64,000 bases of DNA, taken from the NCBI GenBank assembly GCA_024222485.1, contig JAAEPJ010000048.1, forward strand, positions 3,569-67,568, given 5' to 3'. Below, in pieces: positions 63,624-64,000 of this stretch. Position 1 is the stretch's first letter, and each line of letters starts with the position of its first letter. The notes beneath the pieces are model-generated. The model saw nothing but the letters and a program-made list of their open reading frames with translations, had not been told where the DNA came from and did not search any database. This DNA is from a bacterium. GTDB taxonomy: Bacteria > RUG730 > JAAEPJ01. A program made the translations under genes and the position numbers.

Positions 63624-63897
63624 CTTCTCCTACCTTTTTATCCTTAATTTTTCTTTATTTAATAATATAATTGGGATGATTATAAATAAAATTTCCCTAA
63701 TAAAATTGATAGAAAGACACCCAATCAGCCTATCAAATAATAATTTTGTAAGTCATTTTATAGCTTATTTTATAATTTATTACAAAACTTATTTTTATGC
63801 GGCTAAAATCTATACTGTACCCCATTAAGAAATTTATAAAAAGTGAGAATATTAATATAATAAAATCACTTAAATTAATGGAGGTCCTTTTAAAAAA

Positions 63898-64000
63898 ATG
63901 AAAAATAATTACTCCTCTCAAAACAAATTTAATATTGTGCTAGAAGCACTTAGTGGTAAAATTGAAATTTCTAAACTATGTTATAAGTATAACATCTCTC
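63898..64000 (+). mobile_element. Start of an IS3-type transposase orfA, cut by window edge
   Basis: MKNNYSSQNKFNIVLEALSGKIEISKLCYKYNIS is the start of a HTH_Tnp_1 OrfA, here on the plus strand and cut off at 64000. GGAGG precedes the ATG. TGTACCCC about 70 bases upstream fits the outer end of an IS3-type terminal repeat. The stretch 63624-63897 otherwise shows no gene. Confidence 0.7.

Noticed and set aside
1-64000. Genome-wide reading of TGA as Trp
   Set aside because: Several core genes end in TGA at the family's normal C-terminus while the frame stays open beyond (hydG, thrC), and others use TGA in ATGA or TGATG overlaps (nnr-gatC, pepP-tsaE, tad genes). TGG is used freely for Trp.
1-64000. 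CRISPR array or cas genes
   Set aside because: No regularly spaced 24-40 bp repeats and no Cas motifs were seen; the only tight tandem array is the 5-bp repeat in hsdM.

Overview
The window is a low-GC bacterial chromosome segment with nearly every gene on the minus strand. The housekeeping half points to an anaerobic, fermentative, two-membrane bacterium. It carries an electron-bifurcating [FeFe] hydrogenase (hydABC) with the maturase HydG and the redox repressor Rex. It also has GatCAB transamidation, MurA, an MlaD/MCE lipid-transport protein, an outer-membrane beta-barrel, GmhA (LPS heptose) and TadE/TadG-like secretion-pilus proteins. No ribosomal marker is present, so the phylum cannot be fixed; the mixture recalls uncultured candidate phyla such as Omnitrophota, but that is a guess.

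Region 1 (about 0.4-25.6 kb) is a composite mobile island ending at a tRNA-Phe gene (25617-25689, minus). The left part (0.4-15.4 kb, very AT-rich) has a large serine recombinase, a PD-(D/E)XK protein, a prim-pol/helicase replication protein, a zinc-binding primase-like protein, an XRE repressor with an ImmA/IrrE protease, a type I modification/specificity locus, and an m5C restriction-modification cassette with Vsr. The right part (15.4-25.4 kb) is phage-like: a YadA-head-like fibre protein, DUF5659, RusA, a DnaD-like replication protein, a RecA-like ATPase, an excisionase-like HTH protein, a cI-like repressor, an OLD-family nuclease, an ORF6N protein and a tyrosine integrase. No terminase, portal, capsid or lysis gene is visible, so the right part looks like a satellite or a decayed prophage.

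Region 2 (25.7-37.7 kb) carries YtxH and DUF948 proteins, gatB-coaD, a sodium:solute symporter with its DUF4212 subunit, gmhA, a secreted protein, an IS3 orfA remnant, nnr-gatC-gatA, pyrE, pyrF and a broken GH57 gene. Region 3 (37.7-49.6 kb) carries MlaD, an outer-membrane barrel, hydG-hydA-hydB-hydC, rex, an ECF sigma factor and tad genes. Region 4 (49.7-64 kb) carries purH, thrC, tsaB, a large GH94-like phosphorylase, tsaE, an M24 peptidase, murA, prmC, a fused membrane/spermidine-synthase-like protein, and the start of a second IS3-type transposase at the right edge.

The strongest unusual signals are: (a) eleven tandem copies of a 5-bp repeat inside hsdM plus an A9 tract joining hsdM to hsdS, both typical of phase variation; (b) a run of genes interrupted by single in-frame stops at positions where Trp or Gln is expected, mostly explicable as G>A or C>T changes, together with several one-base homopolymer frameshifts in both island and core genes. 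Either the genome is decaying or the assembly carries residual long-read errors; a global code change is argued against by genuine TGA and TAG stops elsewhere. (c) Regulatory palindromes at the repressor, hydrogenase and pepP promoters, including four motifs spaced exactly 11 bp apart.
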